A stretch of 64,000 nt of DNA from the NCBI GenBank assembly GCA_031771865.1, contig JASISA010000023.1, positions 1-64,000 on the forward strand, in the 5' to 3' direction. Every line of letters starts with the position of its first letter. Position 1 is the stretch's first letter. This document shows positions 1 through 11,216 of this stretch, one piece after another. The stretch comes from Nothophaeocryptopus gaeumannii. Taxonomy: Eukaryota; Ascomycota; Dothideomycetes; Mycosphaerellales; Mycosphaerellaceae. The position numbers were made by a program, and so were the translations under genes. Under the pieces are notes generated by a model that was not told where the DNA came from, searched no databases, and was given only the letters and a program-made list of their open reading frames with translations.

Positions 1-614
1 ACTTAATTCTCTCGCTTCCTTGTCTCTGACTCCTTGTTCGTACTGGTAAGGCGTATAGGCAAGGCTCTTCAAGAGGAAGTAGGTAGACTTGGATAATCTC
101 TAAGAACGAGACCTTCTTCTATAGTTTCGCTATTTCCTCGCTAGTTTAGACTCCTATATCTCTTCTAGGGGGGGCCCTAGTAATATACCTTTTAGGTTCT
201 TTAAAGTTCGTACGCTTTAATACTATCTAACTCTAATGCTATAAGCGTTTATCCCTCTCCTTAGGTAGGTTAGCTAACCTCCTAGTTAGAGAGTCTAGCT
301 TTCGGCCTAGTTTTCCTAGATAGTAAACGATCGTAAAGCGGAAGTAGGAAAGGAACTTAGCCTATCGGGCCTAGTAGCGATTTAGCTACTTCGTCGTCGT
401 AAAATATTCTAGGTTATAGTAATTAGATAGTACTCGAATTAGGTATTTACAACCCTCTAATTTAGGACGCTACTCTTCGAACGCGCGGATAATCGCTAAT
501 AATTCCTTATCGTAAATCTCGTAGTTATACTCTACTAGCGAATACTTTACTAAATAGAAGGCTATAGGTCGGAGGATACTAGCGTCGTCGTATTAGGATA
601 ATATACTAGCGGAG

Positions 615-713
615 TGTTACGGAAGAAGCCGTAGTGTTACGGAAGAAGCCGTAGTGTTACGGAAGAAGCCGTAGTGTTACGGAAGAAGCCGTAGTGTTAC
701 GGAAGAAGCCGTA
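615..713. repeat. 20-bp tandem repeat, five copies, at the LTR 5' end
   Basis: Five near-perfect copies of a 20-bp unit beginning TGTTACGGAAGAAGCC repeat head to tail. The first copy begins at the first base of the solo LTR, so the terminal 20 bp of the LTR itself was amplified. The related LTR at 2186 has only one such terminus. Confidence 0.95.
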
Positions 714-1050
714 GGAGGACTAGAGCCAACCAATCCACACGGCGCAGTCACACACCGGGCCGGCAGCGCCCGCTACGGGAATGCTCTCAAGCTGAGGAAT
801 GCTCTCTTGCTCTCAGGTGAGAGCATTTCCCAACATGAGAGCATGAGAGCATTCAGATTGGAAAGGACTCGCTGTGTATTTAGTCTCGATGATTGACTAG
901 CAATCATCGTGTTCAACTCATGTTACAATCTCACTAATTGGAATAAGCCAAGACTTCCTTTACTTCGTTCCACTTGCCGACGCATTCTCCAAAGAAGCCA
1001 TTCCACGTGATTGAGCGAGTTACCTGACAAGCGAGATACCGTGCGTAACA
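615..1050. mobile_element. Solo LTR nested in the RIPed element, 5-bp TSD
   Basis: The 436-bp insertion starts TGTTACGG and ends GCGTAACA, giving the TG...CA ends of an LTR. It is flanked by perfect 5-bp direct repeats, cggag at 610-614 and at 1051-1055. Its base composition is normal, with abundant CA and TG, unlike the RIPed DNA on both sides. It shares ends and internal blocks (AGCCAACCAATC, CCACGTGATYGAG, TCAACTCA) with the insertion at 2186-2506, so the two are one family. Its 5' end is expanded into five 20-bp copies. No coding sequence is present. A non-autonomous inverted-repeat element is the alternative. Confidence 0.87.
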
Positions 1051-2185
1051 CGGAGATATAGTCGGAAGTATCGGTTTTAACTATTACTTCTTTAGTCTAG
1101 TCGAAGGGCCTTAGGATAGGGCCCTCCCTAAAGGCTACCTTTAACTAATTAAAGGCGTCTTAATAAGCTCGTATCTAGTTAAACTTAATATCTTTCTTCG
1201 TTAGAGCCGTAAGTAGTAAGGCGACGATCGAGAATCTTTAGATAAATTAATAGTAAAAGTTTACGAACCCTAGGAAGGCCTAGACGTCTATAACGTTCAA
1301 TAGTATAGGCTACTTCTCGATCGTAGCTATCTTTTCGGGATCTATTCGTATACCGGACTCGCCTACGAGTAGGCTAAGGAATTAGTCTTAGACTTAAAGA
1401 ACTTGTACTTAGATATTTTAGCGTAGAGTCTAGCCTTCTAAAGGCGTTCGAGGACCTTCGCTATATATTCTTCGTATTCTTTATAGGTCTTGCTATAAAT
1501 TAGGATATCGTCTAGGTAGGTAGTATAGAACTAATCGAGAAACTCGTATAGTATATTATTAATAAACCTCTAAAAGGTAGCCGGAGCGCTAGTAAGTCTA
1601 AATAGTATAATAAGGGTTTCGAAAAGGCTAAAACGGGTACGGAAGGTAGTAAGGAACTCCTATCCAGGCTTTATCCGGACGTTATTAAATATAGAGATAA
1701 TATCGATCTTCGAAAAATACTTTATTCCGTTAAGATTATTTAAGGTCTTAGTAACTAAGGGTAGTAGGTACCTATCCTTAATAGTTATCTTATTTATCTT
1801 CCGGAAATCTATATAAAGTCGAAGGCCTCCTCCTAGTTTCTTTATAAATAAGATAGGGGAGGCGACTAGCGAGGAGCTAGGCTAGATAAACCCCTTCTAT
1901 AGGTTCTCGTAAAGCTACTCGTAGAGAGCCTAGAGCTTATCCTAGGATATAGCATATAACGGGCTAAATAGTAGCTCTTTCCCTAGTAAGAGCTTAATAT
2001 TATAATCGTACGAACGGTATAGTAGTAACTAATTAGCTAGCTTTAGCGAGAATACTTCTTAGTACTTTAAGAAATAGGAGAGTAATTAAGAGTCGATTTT
2101 AGCGACCTCTTTAGCGTCGAGGATTATCTAGAGGTCCTCGATAGTAGTAACATGAATCTTGTATCCCTTATCTCGGTATCGTAGG

Positions 2186-2506
2186 TGTTACGGACCAAGT
2201 CGTGGAGTCATGACAGCCAACCAATCTGAGGCACAGCTGCAACGGGTGATCCCGTTACAGATTGCTCTCAGTGCTCTCTATGCTCCCTCAGCAGAGCAAC
2301 GGAGCAGACAGAGCAGACAGAGCAATACTAAGGAAGGCGAGTATATAGAGAACATTCCTTATCAGCTAGATAGGAGCTTCGTGCTCAACTCAATACTACT
2401 CTTCTAAGTAAAGGTTACACTTCTCAAGACTCTGATCACCGAGAGACATTCCGAGGTTCGACGCTTCTTAGGCCAATCCACGTGATCGAGGAGACGGTCC
2501 GTAACA
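2186..2506. mobile_element. Second solo LTR of the same family, 5-bp TSD
   Basis: The 321-bp insertion has an 11-bp perfect terminal inverted repeat (TGTTACGGACC and GGTCCGTAACA). Perfect 5-bp target duplications, gtagg, lie at 2181-2185 and 2507-2511. Composition is normal and un-RIPed. It splits the RIPed retrotransposon downstream of gag. An 82-codon frame from 2159 runs through it but crosses the insertion boundary and is not a gene. Solo LTR is the favoured reading. The longish terminal inverted repeat leaves a non-autonomous DNA element possible. Confidence 0.88.
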
Positions 2507-5143
2507 GTAGGGTAGCGTATTCTTAGAGAGTATTAAAAGAGATAGTTAAAATATCGACCTTTAGGTAGTCTTAGAGGACCTTTTCTATAAAGAGGCGGAC
2601 TTAGTATAGGGCTTACGGGATATTACACGTAGAATAGTAGAACTAGCTTATAAAGGATAGTAGTCCTCTTTCGAAATTCTAAGAGGGATTATAGCGTTCT
2701 AGCTATAGTATCCCTAGAAGGATAGGGTAGGCCCCTACTTCTCTAATAGGTAAGATAACGTTTTCCTTAATATAGTCGCCTATCTATAGGTTTACCTACG
2801 TAGCGTAGCGGATTGTCTATAAGCGCTCTCCTTCGTAGTTATCGAAGGGGACTAAAGAAATCGAGTCTTAGAGTCGGAATATTAGAAGTCCTTATTCTTT
2901 AACCTAATAGATATCGGCTATACTATAACTCTTATATCTAGTATCGATAAGGAGGTAACCTTAGACATATTAGTAGTTATTTCCTTTCTACGGTATTTCG
3001 AACCTAACCTTCGGAGATCGGGTATAGTCGAATTAGTCGGGTAGGTAGATATTAGTTTTAGAGATTCGTACTTACTAGGGTAGGAGTATAGGAATCGGGC
3101 GAATAGGAGCCTTTAACGGGTAGGTAGGTAGAATACGGGACGTTAACGCTTGGATCTAGGAGCTAGGAATTATAGGATAGAGAGTCGTAGTAAGTAGTAG
3201 GTAGGCTAAGCGCGTACTTAACGTCTAGTAGCGACTATTACTAGACGTGTACCTTTTTCTAAGGGGTAGGGAGAGATAGAATAGGGCAGAGAGTAGATAG
3301 AAGCCGTAGAAGTAGGCGGTAACGGCGAACGGCGGCCTCGACGGGGGCTCCCCTATTAAGGGGGGGATAGTAGATAGGAGTTACTTCTAGTCGTCGTTAC
3401 GTGTTTCTAACGCTCTTAATCGCGCTACTAAATATCGGCTAGACGGGTATCTAGGAGCGGGTAGTCGTAGACAAGATAGCCGGGTTTATAATAGCGAAAG
3501 TAAGCGCCTATTTCCTTATCCGTTTTCTAAGTACGATAGGTATAGTTAAGTTCTATAGGATCTCCTCCGGATTGTTCTTTAGTAACTATAGCGTAGGTAT
3601 CCTTCTTCGGAGTCGTTAGGTAAGTAGTAGGCTTTAGGGGGGTAGGGCTAGTAGCTTTCGAGTAAAACTTCGAGTCGTTCTCGAGTATCTATAGGTAAGC
3701 TCGAAGAGAGTTAAAGTTAGTATAGTCTAGTAGTAGGTAGTATATAAGCATATCGTAGAGCTCCTTATTAATAGATAGCTCGAGTAGCGTTACGAGGTTA
3801 TCCTTAGGAGTCTCTCCCTTAAGAGCTAGGCGTTAGAATTTAGCGATAAAGGTTCTAAAATCCTTATTAGTTTAATAGTAAGCGAAGAGCTTATTTCGAG
3901 TATTAAGCGCGCGGTTCGAGTCGCTAAAGGCTTCGTCTAATATTTATAGGATTCCTTTAAAGTTAGTAGGTCGAGAGGTATTAGAGCGTATATATAGGTC
4001 GACTTATTTATAAGTAAGGCTAGCGAGGCGGTTCTAGACGTAGGTAAGACGAGAGATAGTAGTAGAGTATCGGTCGTAGTTTACTTCTATCTTCTAGTAG
4101 ATCTAAGTATCGAAGCGCTAAAGATTATCTCTTTCTCTAGAGAACTTATTAGGATTAGGTAGTCTCTCGGATCTTGTAGTCGGAATAGTAACTATAGGGG
4201 TAAGCGTAGAAGGTTCGATAATAAATTCAGAGGGTTCGGACGAAGGAGTCTTCTTAGTCGAGGTAATCGGGTAGCGTCTCTCGGCCTTACGAATACGGTT
4301 AGCTTCTTCGCGTTAGAAATCGATAATAGTAGTAAGATAGGTAATCTAGGTCTAGGAGGAAGTATTCTTAGCCTCTTAGTCGCTTAGCTTCTTAGCGACC
4401 GAAGATATCTAGGTAATAGTAGATTAAGCGAAGAGAGCCTAGGCTTTAGGGTAGGTAGTTACGCTCTATAGGAACTCCTCCCTACTATCTATAAGGATAG
4501 GGGGAGTTAGGTAGGATATCGTAAATAGTACCTAAGAGTAGGCGCTACGTAGTATTATAGGCTAGAGTTAGGAAGTAGGTTACTAATTATAAACGGTATA
4601 GGGAGCTATAGATAGGTTAGATAGATACTATATTAACTATATAGGTTAATCCTATTAATAGGACGTAGCGTAAAGAGTTAAAGACTAGATCTTTACGCGT
4701 CGAGAAGAAACTCTTCTCCGGGTCTTAGTAGAGTTACGTGGCTCTATTATATAATGCTAGTCGAGCCCCGAGGCTCGGCCGAAGTTTATCCGGATACTTA
4801 GTATACTACTAAGTATCTAAACTACGTGTATCTAGGTATTTAGGTATTACTAGGCCACGCCTATAATAACCTACGTTCTATTTATCTTTTAAGGAATATA
4901 TATAACGAAATACTAGTACTTCGACGAAGATTACTAACTATAAGGAGTTGGATTAGTAAAGGCCTAAGCTTAAGGCTTAAGTATATAACTATACCTTAGG
5001 TAATACTTGGCAGGCTTAGTAATCCTCCTTATTAGGTCCATATGCTGTATATAGCCTAGGCTCCTTATCGAATACTACATCTTTATGCATACCCTCTAAC
5101 TACCTGTTCACTAACCGTATTACACCGACTCCCGCAGTCACTC

Positions 5144-5278
5144 CGTAGACAAGAGACGAGCTTCATGCGAACTGCCTCAGCCGAAGCTCAGCATCGACGG
5201 TGTGACGCATTGCCCATACTTTGGCAGCTGGCACGGATGTCGCGCTGTCTCGTAGACAAGACATAAGCCTCATGCGAA
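5144..5278. repeat. Imperfect direct repeat, 28-bp arms 107 bp apart
   Basis: CGTAGACAAGA...CATGCGAA occurs at 5144-5171 and again at 5251-5278 with four or five differences. It lies just outside the RIPed element, in sequence of normal composition. It may be part of a decayed LTR or a small local duplication. Confidence 0.55.
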
Positions 5279-5279
5279 T

Positions 5280-6493
5280 ACGTACCCGCTGATTGATTGC
5301 CTTTCAGCCACACCGAATGCAAACGTGAAGTCGAAGACGGAACGCACTACCATTCCTTTGACAGTAGATCCGAACCTCCGTCACACAGCTTTCTCGAACT
5401 TAGCTATCCCTAACCCTGACACGATCTTACTACTCCACCTGTCACCAATCGCCGGTGGGGGAAGGGCTTGCCCCCTCCTCCTGAGGCGCCCGGGTCAGCA
5501 GCACTCCAGATGGTCGAAATAGCCACTCTTGTGCGGATCTGGTTTTCGAAACCGACCCATGGCATCAGATCAGCTAGGGCGTCGCATCTTGAGGTGATGG
5601 TCGGGATCCTCCTACTGCGATGAGAGGACAGCCGATGCCTCACCTTTAGTATCAGAGACACCATCGCCGAAGAAGTCCTCGAAGCACATTTCAATCAGAC
5701 AAGCCTTACTCACATCACTCGGCTGAAGTATACGCCCTGGGGATCGACGTAAGTACCAAGTATGCTGATGGTGCTGGCACTTGAAGATCTCTATTGCAAG
5801 TTGCCGCCGCTTTGCAGAAGGCGCTTCTTGCTCTAACGCGATTAGACTATACTCGCACATTCCGATATAGTTCCTCATCAAACGAGCAGCAAGGTCATCA
5901 CCATCCCCAGCCGGGTGCCGACTACCATCTTCCGCTTTCAGAATGTACCGGGCCTTCGTATACAACAAAAGTTCACGGCTAATGCCTCTCCTCCAAACAT
6001 CATCTACAGCTAAAGACCCGCCTTATCGAATATTTCAGGGTTCAGCTCGCAGTACGTCTTCCTCCAGATCGAACAGGCCATCCAGTATTCTTCTAAGACG
6101 GCTCAGGTTCTCCGGCGTGCCGGTGCAAATGATCAGACAGCCATCGCTGTTTCTGAGGTGAGAACGGGAGGGACACGGTCTCAACCTCAAGTAGACCCTT
6201 TCTTTTGAAGAGATTGACAAAATGGATCGATGTGGTGCGAGGAAGCGTGAGTGCTGTTGTGGGAAGGCCAGAGCCGTATCAGTCTCAAGGTGAGCTACCA
6301 ACAATCGTCGTGTTTGCTTTAGAGCAACACTGATAGGTTTCCCGTGCAGTGCGCGACGCCTACGCTGCTGCGCAAAGGCTCAGCTTCATCACGGCGATTG
6401 TAGTATCAGCGTCCTGCTACTTGCGATGGTCCTTATAAAACTGCCGAGGTTGAGAAAAGGGCAAGCAGCAAACGTCGCTGGAGGCGAGTAGGA
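5280..6493. other. Gene-poor stretch with two unrecognised minus-strand frames
   Basis: Two open frames on the minus strand (6304 to 6035, 89 codons; 5968 to 5612, 118 codons) could be exons of one gene. A GT...TTTAG segment of about 46 bp separates them, but no domain is recognisable and the join is weak. Other frames here overlap and look random. I see no promoter, RNA gene or repeat. Confidence 0.25.
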
Positions 6494-7748
6494 TCACCGC
6501 CTCCCTGAAAGCTTCTCAAAGTCTCTTGCCCTCTCATACCTGTTCATGTCACTATCTTGTCCGCTACTGCGCCTTGTCGCTCCTTCGCCCTCTGGCTGCT
6601 GGCTCCCAGACCACCCATCTCGTCTGCCACTTTCACTTGCTGGCACGTACTCGTACGCCTGACTGATATCGTCTTTTTCAAGCTCCGATCCACCACTGGT
6701 CCCGCTTGCTTGACGATGGCCCGGATGCAAGTAGCGACTGATTTGTGTAGTAATCGTCCTCCGGCTCTCGGTGTGAGGCTGTGACGGCGGCGTCGGCGGC
6801 GATGGGGCACTTGGTAACGGGATGGATGACTCCATCACTATTTGGCCTCTGCGGCGCTGCTTTTGATCTGATGACAGTCGCTCCGCTTGTGTGTCGTCCG
6901 AACTGCCGACTCTTGATCTGGGCTTACCTGAGAGCATTTGCGCGAATTGCGAATACACTCCGGCCAGTAGACCACCAAGTAGAGGACCAATCCAATAGAT
7001 CCAATGATAAGTAGGTAAGCTTCTCGCGGAGACACAGAGTGAGAGGGATAGCACCGGATTGAGCGATGCTCCAGTATATCCCAGGCCCAAGAACTTTGCA
7101 ACGAAGAGCGTGATGCCAATTCCCAAGGGCGCAGTGAACGACAAGATGCCGGTTCGAGGCAGGAAAATAATCGCAACCACGACAAGCAACGTGGTGAGAA
7201 ACTGCCACTGGCTGTCAGCTTCGCAGCATCAACGTCACATACTCCTCGATACTGACCATCTCAAAGAACAGACCTTGCGCCACACTGAGACCTGGAGACG
7301 GCACCGTCTGAATCCTTTCAATGCCGTCGCCTGGCAAGATAGCTTTCACCACCTCGCTCGCAACAATGGCAGAAACGATCTGCACCGGCATCAGGATGAC
7401 TGCCCTTGGCAGGCTGACAGCGCCTGCGAACAATAGTCCGAGAGTGACTGCCGGGTTGAAGTAACCAGATTCTCCTCCTATGGCTCGCATCGTCAAGGCA
7501 TTAACCAGAAGCCAGAACCCATAGAAGAAGGCGTACGCGAAAGCGACTGTAGCAGCGACCAGTGTGGTCGGAGATTCGCCCGGTTGTGTTTGTGCAATCG
7601 CCGTAATATGCAAGGTGAAGGCGAAGAACAGGAACATGAAAGTTCCCAGAAACTCGCCTATGCTCGCAATGAGATGCGATCGGGACCGAGGACGTGCTTT
7701 TGCGGAGCTTTGAGGCATGACCTCCAAGCCGCTCTTTGGACGCGACAT
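6494..7748 (-). CDS. Aquaporin / MIP-family channel with deviant second NPA box
   Basis: Two exons, 7748-7257 and 7201-6494, joined over a 55-bp intron (GTCAGT...GGCAG), give 399 residues. Major intrinsic proteins form six-helix water or solute channels in membranes. The first half has FLGTFMFLFFAF and the canonical loop-B box YFNPAVT. The second half has TAPLGIGITLFVA, GYTGASLNPVLS and TYHWIYWIGPLLGGLLA. The second box is therefore NPV, and the arginine that normally follows (part of the pore selectivity filter) is Leu. A polar C-terminal tail of about 130 residues is rich in Ser, Pro and Gln. The start at 7748 has A at -3; an in-frame Met at 7802 would add 18 residues. Family membership is clear; substrate is unknown. 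Confidence 0.85.
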
Positions 7749-8722
7749 TGTGTTGTCTGAGCTCGGCTCTTCGCTCGAGGAGTCGCGGACGATCCAACAC
7801 ATTGAGGCGAGAGGATGAAAGAAATGCTCAGCAACAGAAGCGATGGCCGAGGAAGTGAATTGGCATCGCAGCGTTTCTTCATCCTTTTGTTCTCGGGCTT
7901 TCGCTCCTTTCATCCTTCTTACGCACACATCGCTGCCGAAGGAGGGCGTGAACTCGTCCGTGCATCTTGCTCTCTTCTGGCTGTTCCTGGACGGCCTTTG
8001 AGATGGACATGGATACAGCTTCTTGGAGTTGGTTATTATCAGCCAAGAAAGGTGTTCACCAGAACTCTTTCCCACATGGCTGGCCCCGATGCGGATGTGA
8101 TTTTGATTTCATAAAATGAGGTGCCGACTAGAACACGAGGCTTGAAGGCTCGTTGGGCGGTTGGTACCTGAATGCTGGCATGGTCATCGTGGCGGTATGA
8201 AAGTAAGAATTTGAGTCGGCTCTGCAGCACAGAGCCGGTGCGATTTGTAGAGTACGGCTCCTGTGATTCAAATGCTTGCTCCGAACATGTTCGCAGTTGA
8301 TTTCGATGGGATGAAGAAGCAGCGACGGGAAGAGGAGAGGGCGGATCTCCGCTCCTGCCAAGCCCAATTTCCGCACCTGCGCCCTCATCAAATCTAACCT
8401 CCTTTCCAATAATTAACCACAGTCGTTCACTTCTCACCAAGAGCAGCACACTCCATCGTGAAGCCACTGCAGCACGCAATATTCCGATACCGATTTGTTC
8501 GATGTTCCTGTCGATACGCGGCCACGGTCGCAAAACCGCTCCAAGCGTTCCTGACCGACATGCTATCCGCACATCGTCTCGCATACTACGTCTCACGTCT
8601 CACAATCAAAACGAGGCCAATGGAGAGAAGGACGAGATGCTGTACATGGACGAGAGGTCGCTGAGGAGAAGAATTCGTAGGTATGGCGTACAATGGACAA
8701 GGCTGATCTTACGAGCAGTGCC
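7749..8722. other. Upstream region of the aquaporin gene; no gene seen
   Basis: The aquaporin frame stays open upstream to 8075 without any family-like sequence, so this is taken as leader. Frames on both strands at 8039-8720 overlap and lack recognisable motifs. The right end abuts the SMP-30-like pseudogene. Confidence 0.4.
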
Positions 8723-10018
8723 TCATTCCAACTCAACTCCCTCCAACTTCCTTCTGACTTTCGCAATCCCACCGGTCCCAACCAGTCAAAGATCCTTCAA
8801 AGTCATACCATGCCCCGCAACATTCTCCACAATGAAGCTCGTCTGGATCCTCAGCACTAGCACTCCCATCTCGTCCAATACATCCCCTCCTCGCCCAGTG
8901 ACAGCAACCACCACCCCATTCTTCGCCACCTTGATGCCATCCGGCAGCCAATCCTCTGCATACCAGAACGGCCGTTTACAGCAGAGACTCGTCCCGTTAT
9001 CAATCACATCGAATTTGTATATCGTCTGCGCGCCTGTCTGATTGTAGAGAGTACCCTCCGGTCCACTAGCCACAATCGACCCATCCAGCACACCAGAATA
9101 CGCGATGTACGCCGTCTTCCCATTCGGCTGCACAATACTATCCTCCACCATTCGCACATTCCCCGTCTTTGAATCAAGTCTATACGAAGCAGCTTTCGAA
9201 GCTGGTGGTGTATCCGACCTCCTCCGAAACCAGGCGTAATCCGGATCTGTGAACCAGATACTTCCATCCAGGGCGGAAATAGACACATCATCTAGGCCGT
9301 TGAAGTAATGTCCATAGTGACTGTTCAACAGCGTGACGCACTTATTGGACTCCAGATTCACAGTCCGAATGCCAGGCCTCTGTTCGCCACCTGGAAGACT
9401 CGAGTTGCCACCGACTGTGACCCAATAAACGAGGCCGTTGTGGAAGGTCCCGCCATTTGGAGCGTAGATTGGTGGGTCGAACAGATATTCTTCCAACGTA
9501 GGCGGGTCTCGATTGAGGTCGATGACGAGCTGCGGCAAGTAATCAGGGCTGAGACGACCCAGGAATGGATTTTTCAGTCTCGGGACGTAAAGTGGTGCTT
9601 CATGAACGTCTTGTGACATTGAATATAAGCCCATTCGTCGGCGTCGGATCATGAATTTCCAGGCCACGTCGATGGTCAGGGACGAGGAACGTGACGTTCT
9701 TCATAATGCTGGAGGAAGGGTCGTTTGGGACAGGTGTATCCGAACGAGATGTCAGTGTTGTTGATGTAAGGTTCGCGAAAGAAATGGTAAGGCATGACGG
9801 CGCCATAGTGTTCGATGCAGACGATATTCGCTGGTCCAGGGCCACAATACGTTGCAAGAGGGACTTGTACGCCTGGTGGTTGAAGTTGGGCTGTACAGCC
9901 TACGATAAACCTGATCGCGATAGGTAGAACCTGCTGGGATAACATTTTCTGTGCATGCGTGCCAATAGCAGGCAGTACTGGACATTGAAGGTAAGAATGA
10001 AAATACAACAGCGCTCAT
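8723..10018 (-). pseudogene. SMP-30/gluconolactonase-like protein, pseudogene
   Basis: Read on the minus strand, this is a six-bladed propeller protein of the fungal SMP-30/gluconolactonase-like type, broken into frames. Family-like blocks appear in order: ANIVCIEHYGAVMPYHF, VPNDPSSS...TFLVPD, DVHEAPLYVP, DPPIYAPNGGTFHNGLVYW, WFTDPDYAWF, VQPNGKTAYIAYSG and DWLPDGIKVA. The frame changes near 9755-9765 and again near 9625. No intron is long enough to explain either shift. About seven residues are missing inside the PNG...GKTAY segment. A TGA at 8786-8788 stands where family members have Trp, and the C-terminus continues in frame to 8723 (LVGTGGIAKV). Sequencing error could explain one lesion but hardly all. 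Confidence 0.8.
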
Positions 10019-10193
10019 ACTGCCAGCGCATTGTGCCCTGATTCAGTATTGTACGTTATTGTCCTTACTACAAAGGCGCATCCCATTTCCGAATTGAGTT
10101 TTATACAGCCGACATCGAAGGTTGAGACAGGGATGTTGCGTGAACGACTGCATAGACGGAATATCCGAGCCTCAAGCTCAGTGTGTCAGACTC

Positions 10194-10960
10194 TTAAGAC
10201 TCTCGATCCCCATATCTCTCAGCTACGGCATCGTACTCTTCCTGTGTCAAAGGCGTTACGCTTCCATGCTTGAGTCCCTGCGGAAAGTTCGAATAGCCAC
10301 TCGCAGTCCAGACGCCCTCCAAGATGTCATCCGTTTGATAAGGGACATATCGTTGTAGTCGTCGAGCAGTGAGTGGTACACTCCCGACTCCTCGTTGTCT
10401 GCGAAGGATGTAGGTCCTTCTCGCGGACTATCATTGGTCACATTGCCTGGAATTTTGCTCCATTCTCCGAATAGACCATAAGTAGTGGTGTCCTAGTAGA
10501 TTTTGCTTACTGACTCGTCCTTCAAAAATCTCGCCCAGTGGCTGTCCTGACTCAGATACTGAAATTCTTGATCAATCAATGGCGTTATCTCCAGAGCAAT
10601 GTAGTCCTTCGGCTCAGAGAAGGATACGAAGTCTGATGTTGTAGCGTAGTAGATACTGTCCAAAGTCGTGGGGTTGCCGGCGTGCTAGGTCGGTGTCTGG
10701 AGGATCGAATCGTCTCGAGCTCCAGAACACGTAGAATTGAGAAGTCTCATCATCGTAAACGGCAGAAAGCGCCCAAGCCATGCCGGCGGTCTCTGCTTCG
10801 ACCGTGACTAGCTGAGAAGAAAACCATTCGACGAGATCTGTCGAGCTCCAGAACACGAGCGCGCGGCTACCTGTTCGGGTTACTCGGTCCCAACTGGAGC
10901 CAGCAATATTGATGTGTGCAGATGCATCGTGGTGCTGCTGGAGATGGCTCGTGTACTAAG
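10194..10960 (-). pseudogene. GH43-like glycosidase fragment, pseudogene
   Basis: The minus strand encodes the C-terminal half of a fungal GH43-type glycosidase in changing frames. Blocks in order are HINIAGSSWDRVTRTGSRAL, VFWSSTDLVEW, TAGMAWA, FYVFWSSRRFD, then in other frames DFVSFSEPKDYIALE, PLIDQEFQYL, WARFLKDESV, REGPTSFADNEESGVYH, and finally GLKHGSVTPLTQEEYDAVAE ending at TAA 10194. An in-frame TAG lies just upstream of the first block and I could not find the N-terminal propeller half. The intact family acts on plant-type arabinan or xylan side chains outside the cell. With the neighbouring SMP-30-like pseudogene it marks a decayed carbohydrate locus. Confidence 0.72.
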
Positions 10961-11216
10961 AGCGAACTTAACAGTTGGAAGTTCCGACGTGCGGAGGTAT
11001 TGTGTTTCATATACGACCTGAGCCTAGGCGGAGTTCCATGGTCGATATGTTTCTGGCGTCAATCTGTACTTGCATGTTTGCAAGACATATAAAGACCAGG
11101 GGATCCTCAATTCCTCTGGATCGATGCGCCAAGAGGTGTGGAGAGCTCTCCAGGAAGCGAATCTCGAATTTTTTGATCGAGACTTCCTCGAGAGAGCTCT
11201 GATATAGTCGGAGCAT

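Larger units (their letters stand above)
1..5010 (-). mobile_element. RIP-degraded Ty3/gypsy LTR retrotransposon (partial)
   Basis: Translating the minus strand by eye gives a recognisable but stop-riddled gag-pol. Gag-like sequence lies at about 3450-4160 and ends in a CCHC zinc knuckle near 3460-3508. Reverse transcriptase lies at about 1490-1860, with PILFIKK, YIDFRKIN, FNNVRIKPG, SAPATF and YLDDILIYS in order. RNase H (YNYEIYDKELLAII-like) lies at about 1-560, so the integrase end falls outside the window. Glutamine positions read TAG and the knuckle Cys and His read Tyr, as expected from C-to-T change at CpA. CA and TG dinucleotides are almost missing from 1-609, 1056-2180 and 2512-5010 while CpG is kept. 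The edges are approximate and no intact LTR was defined. Two solo LTRs interrupt it. Confidence 0.93.

Noticed and set aside
615..713. Regular short repeats that might suggest a CRISPR array
   Set aside because: The 20-bp units are contiguous with no spacers, and the sequence is a eukaryotic LTR end.
2159..2407. An 82-codon open frame
   Set aside because: It starts outside and ends inside the solo LTR insertion, crossing its boundary, and has no protein-like features.
9600..9860. Introns as an explanation for the frame changes in the SMP-30-like gene
   Set aside because: The family-like peptide blocks abut with no room for even a 40-bp intron, so frameshifts are needed.
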